From positions 62,001-126,000 of the forward strand of contig WGLW01000021.1 of assembly GCA_016125405.1 (NCBI GenBank): a stretch of 64,000 nt of DNA, in the 5' to 3' direction. This DNA comes from Alphaproteobacteria bacterium (GTDB taxonomy: Bacteria > Pseudomonadota > Alphaproteobacteria > Caulobacterales > Hyphomonadaceae). Of the stretch, positions 17,402 to 25,941 are shown one piece after another. Position 1 is the stretch's first letter. Each line of letters opens with the position of its first letter. The notes under the pieces are model-generated. The model was not told the DNA's origin, searched no databases, and was given only the letters and a program-made list of their open reading frames with translations. A program made the translations under genes and the position numbers.

Positions 17402-20400
17402 ATGATGAATTCGTGGAAGCGGATTGCCGGTGGGGTGGCTCTTTCGGCGATTTCGGCCGTGCTCGCGCAGCCGTCCTTCGCCCAGGTGACGACCTCGGGC
17501 GTGCATGGGGTGATCACCAACGCCGACGGCACGCCGGCGCCGAACGCCTCGGTTACGGTGATCGACACGCGCTCCGGCCTGCGCCGCGACACCAACACCG
17601 ACGTCTCCGGCGCGTTCGATGTGCGCAACCTGGCCGTTGGCGGCCCCTACAGCGTGTCCGTGCAGGCGCCAGACAAGCAACCGACCCGTCTTGAGGGCGT
17701 GTTCCTCACGCTCGGCCAGGAAGCCGACGTCAACCTCGCCTTCAGCGGCGAAACCAGCTCCGACGTGGTGGTCGTTTCCGCCACCCGCGAAACGGTCGGC
17801 GCCTCGGCCATCGGACCGGCCGCCACCTTCGACCTCGCCCAGCTCCAGGATGAGCCTGCCGCGAACCGGGACATCAAGGACATCATCCGGATGGACCCGC
17901 GCGTCTACATGGACGAGGCGTTCGTCGACTCCATTTCATGCGCCGGCGCCAACCCGCGCTACAACTCGCTGACCGTCGACGGCGTGCGGTTGAACGACGA
18001 CTTCGGCCTCAACTCCAACGGCTATCCGACAGAGCGGATGCCGTTCTCCTACGATGCGATCCAGCAGGTTTCGGTGGAGCTGGCGCCATTTGACGTGATG
18101 TACGGCCAGTTCACCGCGTGCACCATCAACGCCGTCACCAAATCCGGCGGCAACAATTTCCACGGCGGCGCCTTCTTCGACTACACGAGCGACAACCTGA
18201 CAGGCAAGAACACCGACGGCATCAAGCGCGATCTCGGAAACTTCGACGAGAAGCGCTACGGCCTCAACATCGGCGGCCCGATCATCCAGGACAAGCTGTT
18301 CTTCTTCGCCGCCTACGAGAAGTTCGAAGGCGCGAACATCTTCGGCTACCAGCCGGCCGACGTCGGCCTGACCGACGCCGCTTACCAGCAGGTGATCGAT
18401 ATCGCGACCAACCAGTATGGCTACAAGGCCGGCGGCCTGCCGACCTCCATCCCGGTCACCGACGAGAAGTTCTTCGCCAAGATCGACTGGAACATTTCAG
18501 ACCGCCATCGCGCGGTCTTCACCTACGACTACAATGACGGCGACAACTTCAACCCGTCCGACAACAGCTCGTCGCAGATATCCGACGGCAACCACTACTA
18601 CGACCGTGGCGCGACGCTGAACGCCTACACCGGCAGCCTCTATTCGGACTGGACGGACAACTTCTCCACCGAGGCGCGCGTTTCCTACCTGAAACTCGAC
18701 AACCGCCAAATCCCGGTCGCCGGTCTCACCTTCGGCGAAGTGCAGGTGCGGGTGCCGAAGACCACGGGCGGATCGTCGACGGTCTATATCGGCGCGGACG
18801 ACAGCCGCCAGGCCAACAAGCTGAACTACGAGGAATGGAACTACAAACTGGCCGGCACCTACAAGGTGGGCGCCCATGCGCTGACCGCCGGTTTCGAACG
18901 TCAGGAGTTCAGCGTCTTCAACCTGTTCGTCCAGCAGCCGCTGGGTGAATGGCACTTCTCGAGCCCGGCCGATTTCGCCAATGGCGACTTCAACTTCTTC
19001 CAGTACACCAACGCCGCCGGCACAAACAACGTGGACGACGGCGCGGCGAAGTTCGGCTACGAGGTCAACACCGCCTACGTGCAGGACAAGTGGCAACCAA
19101 CGTCGAAGATCGATATCGTCGCAGGCCTGCGTTATGACTGGTACACGTCTGGCGACAAGCCGCGCTTCAACCAGGCCTTCCAGACCAAGTACGGCTTCCG
19201 CAACGACTCGAACATGGACGGCCGCTCGTTGCTGCAACCGCGCGTTGGCGCGACCTTTGACGTCAGCAACAACCTGCAAATCCATGCTGGCGCGGGCCTG
19301 TTCTCGGGCGGCAACCCCAACGTCTGGATATCCAACAACTATTCGAACAACGGGGTGACGCTGGCGGACTACTATGGCGTACCGCAGGGCGTGGCGACCA
19401 TGAATCTCGCGGACTTCACATACCCGGGCACCGGCACGCCCTTCCAGAACGTGCCGCAACAGGCGATCGACGCCATCGCCAACGCAACCGGCGCCGGCAA
19501 CGTCAACGCCCTCGACCCGGACTTCAAGATTCCCTCGGAATGGAAGTTCGACATCGGCGCGGTCTGGGATCTGAACAGCAATATCGGCTGGATCGGCAAC
19601 GACTGGCGCCTGACGACGGATTACTACTTCTCCAAGACCCACGAGGCGGCGGTTGTGGTTCCGCTCGGTTATACGCAGACGGGCAACGCCCCCGACGGAC
19701 GGCCGATCTACGGCGGCAACACCAACGACTTCCTGCTCACCAACGCCTACAAAAAGGGCTCCGCGCAGGTCGCCTCGATCGCCGTGCAGAAGAGTTATGA
19801 CAACGGCATCGACTGGACCCTTGGCTACGCCTACACCTACGCCAAGGATCTGAACCCGATGACGTCCTCGGTGGCGTATTCAAACTTCACCAACGTCTCG
19901 ACATCCGACCCGCTGCACATGGACCTCGCGACATCTGACTACCAGATCGCCCACCGGTTCACATTCGCGCTCAACTGGAAGGCCGAGTTCATCCGGAACT
20001 ACGCGACCAAGGTGTCGCTGTTCGGCACCGCCCACCAGGGCCCGGGCTACAGCTACACGTTCGCGTACAACAACATGTTCGAGACGCCCTACAAGTCCAG
20101 CCGCCAGCTGGCCTACCTGCCCACGGGCGTGAACGATCCGCTGATCTCGCCGAATTCCGATCCGAATGCGGTGCAGCAGCTGGTCAACTTCATCGACAGC
20201 AATGACCGGCTGAAGAACCACAAGGGCGAAATCGCGGCGCGTAACATCGGTCGCGACGACTGGTGGGGCAAGCTCGACCTCAAGCTCACGCAAGAGTTCC
20301 CGGGCTTCATGGGCGGCGACCACTTCGAAGGCTTCCTGGTCATCAACAACCTGACCAACCTTCTCAACAACAGGTGGGGCATTCTCCGCGAACATGGCTT

Positions 20401-20545
20401 CCCGGGGAACGCCGAACTCTACACGGCGACGATCGAGAACGGGCAGTACAACATCTCGTCCTTCAGCCCGAGCGTCGACAAGGGCAGCATCCAGATCACG
20501 CCCTCGCTATGGCAGGTCCACGTCGGTATCAACTACAAGTTCTGA
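17402..20545 (+). CDS. Oar-like TonB-dependent receptor
   Basis: A 1047-residue outer-membrane protein. Signal peptide to about residue 28 (ISAVLAQPSFAQ), then a carboxypeptidase-regulatory-like beta domain (residues ~32-115, GVITNADGTPAPNASVTVID), a plug (LTVDGVRLNDDFGLNSNGYP; VELAPFDVMYGQFTACTINA) and a long barrel with Asn/Tyr-rich strands. This is the Oar organisation, used for uptake of proteins, oligosaccharides or complex ligands and, in myxobacteria, for adhesion-related processes. AGGAGG lies 6 bases before the ATGATG start. It is monocistronic, closed by a strong terminator. Ligand unknown. Confidence 0.93.
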   Translation: MMNSWKRIAGGVALSAISAVLAQPSFAQVTTSGVHGVITNADGTPAPNASVTVIDTRSGLRRDTNTDVSGAFDVRNLAVGGPYSVSVQAPDKQPTRLEGVFLTLGQEADVNLAFSGETSSDVVVVSATRETVGASAIGPAATFDLAQLQDEPAANRDIKDIIRMDPRVYMDEAFVDSISCAGANPRYNSLTVDGVRLNDDFGLNSNGYPTERMPFSYDAIQQVSVELAPFDVMYGQFTACTINAVTKSGGNNFHGGAFFDYTSDNLTGKNTDGIKRDLGNFDEKRYGLNIGGPIIQDKLFFFAAYEKFEGANIFGYQPADVGLTDAAYQQVIDIATNQYGYKAGGLPTSIPVTDEKFFAKIDWNISDRHRAVFTYDYNDGDNFNPSDNSSSQISDGNHYYDRGATLNAYTGSLYSDWTDNFSTEARVSYLKLDNRQIPVAGLTFGEVQVRVPKTTGGSSTVYIGADDSRQANKLNYEEWNYKLAGTYKVGAHALTAGFERQEFSVFNLFVQQPLGEWHFSSPADFANGDFNFFQYTNAAGTNNVDDGAAKFGYEVNTAYVQDKWQPTSKIDIVAGLRYDWYTSGDKPRFNQAFQTKYGFRNDSNMDGRSLLQPRVGATFDVSNNLQIHAGAGLFSGGNPNVWISNNYSNNGVTLADYYGVPQGVATMNLADFTYPGTGTPFQNVPQQAIDAIANATGAGNVNALDPDFKIPSEWKFDIGAVWDLNSNIGWIGNDWRLTTDYYFSKTHEAAVVVPLGYTQTGNAPDGRPIYGGNTNDFLLTNAYKKGSAQVASIAVQKSYDNGIDWTLGYAYTYAKDLNPMTSSVAYSNFTNVSTSDPLHMDLATSDYQIAHRFTFALNWKAEFIRNYATKVSLFGTAHQGPGYSYTFAYNNMFETPYKSSRQLAYLPTGVNDPLISPNSDPNAVQQLVNFIDSNDRLKNHKGEIAARNIGRDDWWGKLDLKLTQEFPGFMGGDHFEGFLVINNLTNLLNNRWGILREHGFPGNAELYTATIENGQYNISSFSPSVDKGSIQITPSLWQVHVGINYKF

Positions 20546-20572
20546 TCCTGTCCGGATCATGAGCTGGAAGGA

Positions 20573-20603
20573 GGGGCGACCGGCGAGTCCGGTCGCCCCT
20601 TTT
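20573..20603 (+). terminator. Rho-independent terminator of the Oar-like receptor
   Basis: An 11-base perfect stem (GGGGCGACCGG / CCGGTCGCCCC) with loop CGAGT is followed by four T residues, about 28 bases after the receptor stop codon. This is the clearest intrinsic terminator in the window. Confidence 0.9.
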
Positions 20604-20710
20604 CTGATTCCTGGGTATCAGCAGCCCGGTCACGCGCCTTGATACGGACGGACGGACATGTAACGTCCCGATTCTCCGGCCGCTGCGCCGATCCTTCCAA
20701 GGGCCGCATT

Positions 20711-22237
20711 ATGGATCGCGCGATCGACTATTGGCGCCGTCAGCCCGCTTTTTGCGTGGGCCTTGCGATTGCCGCGCTCGTTCTGGTGCGGATCATCGCC
20801 GTGATCGTGACGCCGCTGGAGATCGGACCGGACGAGGCGCAGTACTGGCGATGGTCGCGCACGCTGGACTGGGGGTATTATTCCAAGCCGCCGCTGATTG
20901 CGTGGGCCATCGCGCTCACCACGGGACTATTCGGCAACGGCGAATGGGCGATCCGTCTTTCGGCGCCGATCGCACATGGTCTTGCGGGCTTCTTTCTTTT
21001 CCTGCTGGGCCGCAGCGCGTTTGATGCGCGTGTCGGCGCGTGGTCGGCGGCGCTCTACCTGTTCATGCCCGGCGTGTGGCTTTCCTCGACCATCATGTCG
21101 ACGGACGCCCTTCTGCTTCCGCTGTGGTCCGCCGCCATGCTGTGCCTGTGGCGCCTGCGGGACCAGCCGGCGCTCGCGCACGGCGCGCTGCTCGGCCTGG
21201 CGCTCGGGCTGGCGATGTTGGCGAAATACGCCGCGCTCTATCTGTTCATTGGGGCGGCGCTGGCGGCCATCGTCGACACCCCCACGCGACGCGCGCTGCT
21301 GTCGTGGAGCGGACTCGCCGCGCTGGCCGTATTCATCGCGGTGCTTGCGCCCAACCTTGTCTGGAACGCCGCCAACAAGTTCGAGACGCTGAGCCACACG
21401 ACCGATAACGCCAACTGGAACAACGCCAGTTTCGACTTCGGCCATCTCGGGCAGTTTATTCTCGACCAGATGGGGGTGTTCGGCCCGCTGACCTTCCTGG
21501 TGCTGGCGGCGGGCGTGGCGATGCTGATGCGGCCCTCGTCAGGAGAGACATTCCGGCGGGAGCTGTGGTTCGCCTCGTTCATCGCCCCGCCGCTTCTGGT
21601 CATCATGGTGCAGGCGGTCATCAGCCGGGCCCACGCGAACTGGGCGGCGACAGCCTATCCGGCGGCGGCCGTTCTGGCCGCCTCGTGGATCGCACGTCCG
21701 CGCTGGAGCGTCGCCCTAAAGGCGGGCGTCGCGCTGAACGTATTTCTCGGTCTGGTGTTTCTGGTGGCCTGGACCGTTCCCTCGATCGGCGACGCGGGCG
21801 GCGCGGCCAACGCCTACAAGCGCGTGCGTGGTTGGCGCGAAGCCACGATGGCGCTGCAGAAGCTCGCCGCTCAGGATGGCGCAACGGCGCTGATGTTCGA
21901 TGATCGCGAAGTGTGGCACGGCGTCGACTACTATGGACGCAATCTCGACATTCCGCCGGTGCGCGCCTGGCGGCGGGGAGACGAGCCGCACAGCTATGCA
22001 GAAGGCGCAGGAACCATGCGGCCGGGCGAGGACAGGAAAATTCTGATCGCCAGCGTCGTGCCGCCGTTCCGCGACATGATAAAAGCTGACTTCGACACCA
22101 TCGAACCGGCCGGCGATCTCGTCATCCCGCTCGGACCCAAACGCAAGCGCGTGCTAAAGCTGTTCCTGGCGTCAGGCTATCATCCGAAGCCGCGCACGCC
22201 GGAATTCGAGGCGCAGTTTCAGGGTGAGGACGACTAG
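20711..22237 (+). CDS. GT39/ArnT-like membrane glycosyltransferase
   Basis: A 508-residue polytopic membrane enzyme. Near the first helix it has EIGPDEAQYWRWSRTLDWGYYSKPPL, the DE-containing periplasmic motif and the YSKPP signature of the ArnT/PMT_2 family, which transfers sugars from polyprenyl-phosphate donors to lipid A or protein. About ten hydrophobic segments follow, then a soluble C-terminal part with DREVWHGVDYYGRN. The start is the ATG before DRAIDYW; the longer frame from 20639 has no hydrophobic or conserved content. Its end overlaps that of the RND adaptor gene by 4 bases on the opposite strand. Donor and acceptor are not identifiable. Confidence 0.88.
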   Translation: MDRAIDYWRRQPAFCVGLAIAALVLVRIIAVIVTPLEIGPDEAQYWRWSRTLDWGYYSKPPLIAWAIALTTGLFGNGEWAIRLSAPIAHGLAGFFLFLLGRSAFDARVGAWSAALYLFMPGVWLSSTIMSTDALLLPLWSAAMLCLWRLRDQPALAHGALLGLALGLAMLAKYAALYLFIGAALAAIVDTPTRRALLSWSGLAALAVFIAVLAPNLVWNAANKFETLSHTTDNANWNNASFDFGHLGQFILDQMGVFGPLTFLVLAAGVAMLMRPSSGETFRRELWFASFIAPPLLVIMVQAVISRAHANWAATAYPAAAVLAASWIARPRWSVALKAGVALNVFLGLVFLVAWTVPSIGDAGGAANAYKRVRGWREATMALQKLAAQDGATALMFDDREVWHGVDYYGRNLDIPPVRAWRRGDEPHSYAEGAGTMRPGEDRKILIASVVPPFRDMIKADFDTIEPAGDLVIPLGPKRKRVLKLFLASGYHPKPRTPEFEAQFQGEDD

Positions 22238-23340
22238 CGCGCCGCGTCGCGGATGACGGGCGTCACGCGCAGGCCCGGCTTCACGCCATCCTGCCCCTCG
22301 GCAACAATGAGCGTCTCGTGCGGCAGGCCGGTGATCCACACGCCGTCGGGCGTTTCGTCGACCACATCAGCCGGCGCAAAACTGACGACGCCGCCGACAT
22401 CGAGATAACGCACGCCGATGCGGCCCTGATCGTCGGTGGTCAGAAGCGCGGGGTTGACCTTGTGCGCATCGCCCTGCCCGGTCTGGATGCGGACTTCGGC
22501 GATGCGGCCGACCGGGATCGATCCCTCGTGGTTGGCTACCTCGACCTCGACACGGTAGGCGCGGGTCTGCGGATCCGCGGTCTTGGCGACATAACGCACG
22601 CTGCCGGAGGCTTCTGACCCGTCCGCGAGCTTCAGCTTTGCGGGCGCGTCGAGGTGGATCAGGCCCGCGCTCTTCTCCGACGCTTCGCCGATCACGACGA
22701 TCGGATCGAGCTCCACGACCGTGCCGCATGACGTTCCGGGCGACATGAAGTCGCCCACATCGGACAGACGCTTTTCGAAGACACCGGGAAACGGCGCGCG
22801 TATCTGCGTCTTGGCGAAATCCAGTTTGGCGACCTCGAGCGCCGCCTTGGCCGAATCCAGCGCTGCCTTGGTAATGTCCACGCGGGCGGGCGAGGCCCAG
22901 CCCTTGGCCTGGAGTTCAACTGCCGCGTTGTAGTCGAGCTGTTTCTGGGCGGCGGCGGCGTCCGCCTCGCGTACCTTGGCCGCGCGCGCCGCGCCGTCTA
23001 GCCCGCAGAGAATGTCGCCCTTGTCGACCTGCCGGCCCTCGACCGCAGGCGCGGATACGACCGTGCCCGAGGTCTCCGATTTCACCGTCGCGGTGCGGGC
23101 CGCTTCCGAACGCCCGCTGAGGGTCAGGAACAGGGGCCGGACCTCGGCGACTGAACGCCGCACGACCACCTGCATCCCGTCTCGGACGCTGCCCGTGGCG
23201 GCCATGGGCTTGTCCAGGGTCGGAACGGTTTCCGCCTGCACGGTCGCGATCTTCTGGCCGCCGGGCATCATGGCCCGGAAACCGAGGACCACGGCCACGA
23301 TTGCGACAGCCCCGAGAATGATCGTCAACCAGCGCGGCAA
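22234..23340 (-). CDS. RND-type periplasmic adaptor (membrane fusion protein), without adjacent pump
   Basis: A 368-residue HlyD/AcrA-family adaptor. One N-terminal anchor (WLTIILGAVAIVAVVLGF), then a lipoyl half-motif (VVSAPAVEGRQVDKGDILCGLD), an alpha-hairpin rich in A/K/D, the second lipoyl half (KTQIRAPFPGVFEKRLSDVGDFMSPG) and beta-barrel domains. Such proteins link an inner-membrane RND transporter to an outer-membrane channel. The gene is isolated: the convergent neighbour is a glycosyltransferase and no transporter follows, so it must serve a pump encoded elsewhere or is a remnant of a lost operon. The cysteine in ILCGLD is uncommon. Confidence 0.88.
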   Translation of the reverse strand: MPRWLTIILGAVAIVAVVLGFRAMMPGGQKIATVQAETVPTLDKPMAATGSVRDGMQVVVRRSVAEVRPLFLTLSGRSEAARTATVKSETSGTVVSAPAVEGRQVDKGDILCGLDGAARAAKVREADAAAAQKQLDYNAAVELQAKGWASPARVDITKAALDSAKAALEVAKLDFAKTQIRAPFPGVFEKRLSDVGDFMSPGTSCGTVVELDPIVVIGEASEKSAGLIHLDAPAKLKLADGSEASGSVRYVAKTADPQTRAYRVEVEVANHEGSIPVGRIAEVRIQTGQGDAHKVNPALLTTDDQGRIGVRYLDVGGVVSFAPADVVDETPDGVWITGLPHETLIVAEGQDGVKPGLRVTPVIRDAAR

Positions 23341-23643
23341 GGCGCTATCCTTTCATCAACTTCCGCCAGCGCGTCCCGTCGCGGGACGGACCGCCGAATC
23401 CGCCCGGAATCGTGGCCTTTTGAGGACTATATGGGCGTTCGCCCGCGACCGGAATCAAAATGGCGCGGCAGGCAAGATTATGGCGCCGGCGGAGGGGGCC
23501 GCAGCCGGGGCTTTCCGGGGGCGTCGGAGGCGCTAAACACTGCTTTTAGTTGCAAATCAACACATCCCTCATTAGCTGCATCCTCGCGCGCAGCCTCTCA
23601 AAACCGCTGTTAAGCGCCGTATGCCGCACCCTCAGGGACGACG
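23341..23643. other. Divergent intergenic region of about 300 bases
   Basis: Divergent promoters for the RND adaptor and ferredoxin reductase must lie here. A perfect palindrome CGTCCCG-TCG-CGGGACG occurs near 23371-23387, close to the adaptor start, and an AT-richer tract with TTGCAAATCAACACATCCC near 23548 is a possible promoter for the reductase gene. No small open frame with a convincing ribosome site was found. Confidence 0.4.
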
Positions 23644-24456
23644 ATGACAGTGACGCAGCCAGCCGCCGCAGCCCCCGTGAAGTCCCCCAACGCGCCCACA
23701 GAGGAAACCGTGCTGTCGGTGCGGCACTATACCGACCGCATGTTCGCCTTCCGGATTACCCGGCCAGCCGCGTTCCGTTTCAGGTCCGGCGAGTTCGTGA
23801 TGATCGGGCTGGAGGGCGCCAACGGCAAACCGCTGCTGCGCGCCTACTCCATCGCCAGTCCGTCGTGGGACGATGAACTCGAGTTCTTCTCGATCAAGGT
23901 TCCCGACGGCCCGCTGACCTCGCGCCTGCAGAATATCAAACCGGGCGACAAGGTGTTGCTGGGGCGCAAATCGGTGGGCACGCTGGTCCACGATGCGCTC
24001 ACGCCGGGCAAACGGCTCTACCTGTTTTCGACGGGTACCGGTATCGCCCCCTTCGCCTCAATCATCCGCGACCCGGAAACCTACGAACGGTTCGAACAGG
24101 TGATCCTGACGCACACCTGCCGCGAAGCCGGGGAGCTGAAATACGGCCAGGAGCTTGTCGCAGCGCTGAAGGACGACCCGCTGGTCGGAGAGCATTCTGG
24201 CCGGCTGGTCCACTACACCACGGTCACGCGCGAACCATGGCCGAACCAGAACCGCATCACCACCTGCATCGAGAGCGGACAGCTCTTCGCGGACCTCGGC
24301 GTGCCGCCGCTCGATCCCGCCACGGACCGCGTGATGATCTGCGGCTCGCTGGAGATGCTGGCTGACACCAAGGCCCTGGTGGAAAAGGCGGGACTGATCG
24401 AAGGCTCGAACTCTTCGCCGGCGCAGTTCGTCGTCGAAAAAGCCTTCGTCGGCTGA
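23644..24456 (+). CDS. fpr: Ferredoxin--NADP reductase
   Basis: A 270-residue FAD enzyme passing electrons between NADPH and ferredoxin or flavodoxin. FAD-binding LLRAYSIASPSWDDELEFF (RxYS) and KVPDGPLTSRLQ, the NADP loop FSTGTGIAPFASIIRD, and a C-terminal AFVG that stacks on the flavin are typical of the bacterial class (Fpr subclass IA). AGGGACGACG directly precedes the ATG. In related bacteria fpr responds to oxidative stress and iron limitation; no SoxR or Fur site is recognisable here. Monocistronic. Confidence 0.94.
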   Translation: MTVTQPAAAAPVKSPNAPTEETVLSVRHYTDRMFAFRITRPAAFRFRSGEFVMIGLEGANGKPLLRAYSIASPSWDDELEFFSIKVPDGPLTSRLQNIKPGDKVLLGRKSVGTLVHDALTPGKRLYLFSTGTGIAPFASIIRDPETYERFEQVILTHTCREAGELKYGQELVAALKDDPLVGEHSGRLVHYTTVTREPWPNQNRITTCIESGQLFADLGVPPLDPATDRVMICGSLEMLADTKALVEKAGLIEGSNSSPAQFVVEKAFVG

Positions 24457-24632
24457 GAATAAGGGCCATCTGGCGCCCTTCGGCGGTCAAATCCCGACCA
24501 CCTTTGCCCGACTTTTACCCGATCCGGAACGGTATCGGCCCTGGGGCCGGTGGATTGCCGTAACATACTGGCTCCCAACCGACCTGAGCGCGAAACTTTT
24601 CTCCTCACAAAAATTGCAAAGGGAGAATCGCG

Positions 24633-25772
24633 ATGGGCCAGGCCGTTTCGAGACGGGGCTTGCTGATTTCTGGAGCGCTTGGCGGCGCGGCTCTGGCCGC
24701 GACCGCCTCACGGCTGGTGCAGCCAGCCCAGGCGACGCCGACGCCCGACGCCGTGGCGCTGCCGCCGCATCTGTTCGGACCCAAACCGGGCATTGCGCTG
24801 TTGTCGCGTAATGAAAATCCATACGGACCTTCGCCAAAGGTCGCGGCGGCCGTCGCCGAAGCGACATCGCTGGGCGCCTATTACGCGGACAATTCCTACC
24901 TTGCCGCGATGATCGCGGAAAAGAACGGCATCAAGCCGGACCAGGTCGCCCTGTCGACCGGCTCGGGTGAGGCGCTGTCCGCCATGGCCCTGGCCTGGGG
25001 CGCCAAGGGCACCATCGTCGTGCCGTCGCTGTTCTGGGAAACCACCGCCGTCTACGCCGAGAAGAAAGGCGCCAAGCTGAAGCGCATTCCGCTGACAGCA
25101 GAATGGGACATCGATCTCAACGCCATGGAGGCCGCTATCGATGACGGCGTCTCGCTGGTGCATATCTGCAATCCCAACAACCCGACCGGCAAGCTTCTCG
25201 ATCCGGCCAGGCTGAAAGCGTTCTGCAAGCGCGTGTCCAAGAAATGCACGGTCGTTGTCGACGAGGCCTACAACGAACTGACGGACGAACCGGCGAAGAA
25301 CTCGATCATGGATCTCGTGCGCGCAGGCGACAACGTCATCGTCGCCCGCACCTTCTCGAAGATCTACGGCATGGCCGGCATGCGCATCGGCTACATGATG
25401 ACGACGCCGGAAAACGCAAAGCTCGTCAGCAGCTATGTGATGTCGTGGATGGGCGCGCCGCAGGTTGCCGCCGCCGTCTCGTCCTACAATGACGAGCCCT
25501 TCCTCGCCTATTCCAAGGGCAAGGTGAAGGAAGCGAGGGAGATGGTGTTCGCCGCGATCAAATCCGCCGGGCTGACTCACCTGCCGACCGAGACGAACTT
25601 CGTCTATGTGAAGGTTCCGGATGCGGCGGTCCTGCAGAAGAAGATGGCCGAGAAGGGCATCATGATCCGCGGTGTCTATGGCGATCACACCCAGTGGTCG
25701 CGCGTCTCGATGGGCAAGATCGAGGACGTGAAGCGCTATACAGCAGCGCTGAAGGAAATCTACCAGGCCTGA
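24633..25772 (+). CDS. Tat-exported class I aminotransferase, HisC-like
   Basis: A 379-residue PLP-dependent aminotransferase with an N-terminal twin-arginine signal (SRRGLLISGALGGAALAATA, AxA-type cleavage near residue 35). The core has GSGEALSAMALAW, the substrate loop ICNPNNPTGKLL, the aspartate in VVVDEAYNEL and the PLP lysine in RTFSKIYGMAGMRIGYM, all close to histidinol-phosphate aminotransferase. True HisC is cytoplasmic; the Tat signal suggests the folded, PLP-loaded enzyme works in the periplasm on another amino acid. A class of Tat-secreted HisC-like enzymes is known in proteobacteria without a firm role. It stands alone after fpr, and a GC hairpin follows. Confidence 0.88.
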   Translation: MGQAVSRRGLLISGALGGAALAATASRLVQPAQATPTPDAVALPPHLFGPKPGIALLSRNENPYGPSPKVAAAVAEATSLGAYYADNSYLAAMIAEKNGIKPDQVALSTGSGEALSAMALAWGAKGTIVVPSLFWETTAVYAEKKGAKLKRIPLTAEWDIDLNAMEAAIDDGVSLVHICNPNNPTGKLLDPARLKAFCKRVSKKCTVVVDEAYNELTDEPAKNSIMDLVRAGDNVIVARTFSKIYGMAGMRIGYMMTTPENAKLVSSYVMSWMGAPQVAAAVSSYNDEPFLAYSKGKVKEAREMVFAAIKSAGLTHLPTETNFVYVKVPDAAVLQKKMAEKGIMIRGVYGDHTQWSRVSMGKIEDVKRYTAALKEIYQA

Positions 25773-25811
25773 GGCGAGACGCGGCTTCAGAGACGAGACA
25801 AGAAACCTACC

Positions 25812-25841
25812 CGCCCGTTCCGGCCCAGACCGGGACGGGCG
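25812..25841 (+). terminator. GC-rich hairpin after the aminotransferase gene
   Basis: A 12-base stem (CGCCCGTTCCGG / CCGGGACGGGCG, one G-T wobble) with a 6-base loop lies 40 bases after the stop codon. The following bases contain only a short T-stretch (CATTTC), so termination is plausible but not certain. Confidence 0.5.
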
Positions 25842-25941
25842 TCGCATTTCTGCGGGCCGGAAATGACCTCGTCCGCGCTCTTCAACTTCGCGCCCAAAGG
25901 CGCCACAACCGGGGAAAACCGAAACTTACGGGAGACGCCCC

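Noticed and set aside
24460-24485. Possible terminator AAGGGC...GCCCTT after fpr
   Set aside because: Short stem and no T-run; not convincing as an intrinsic terminator.
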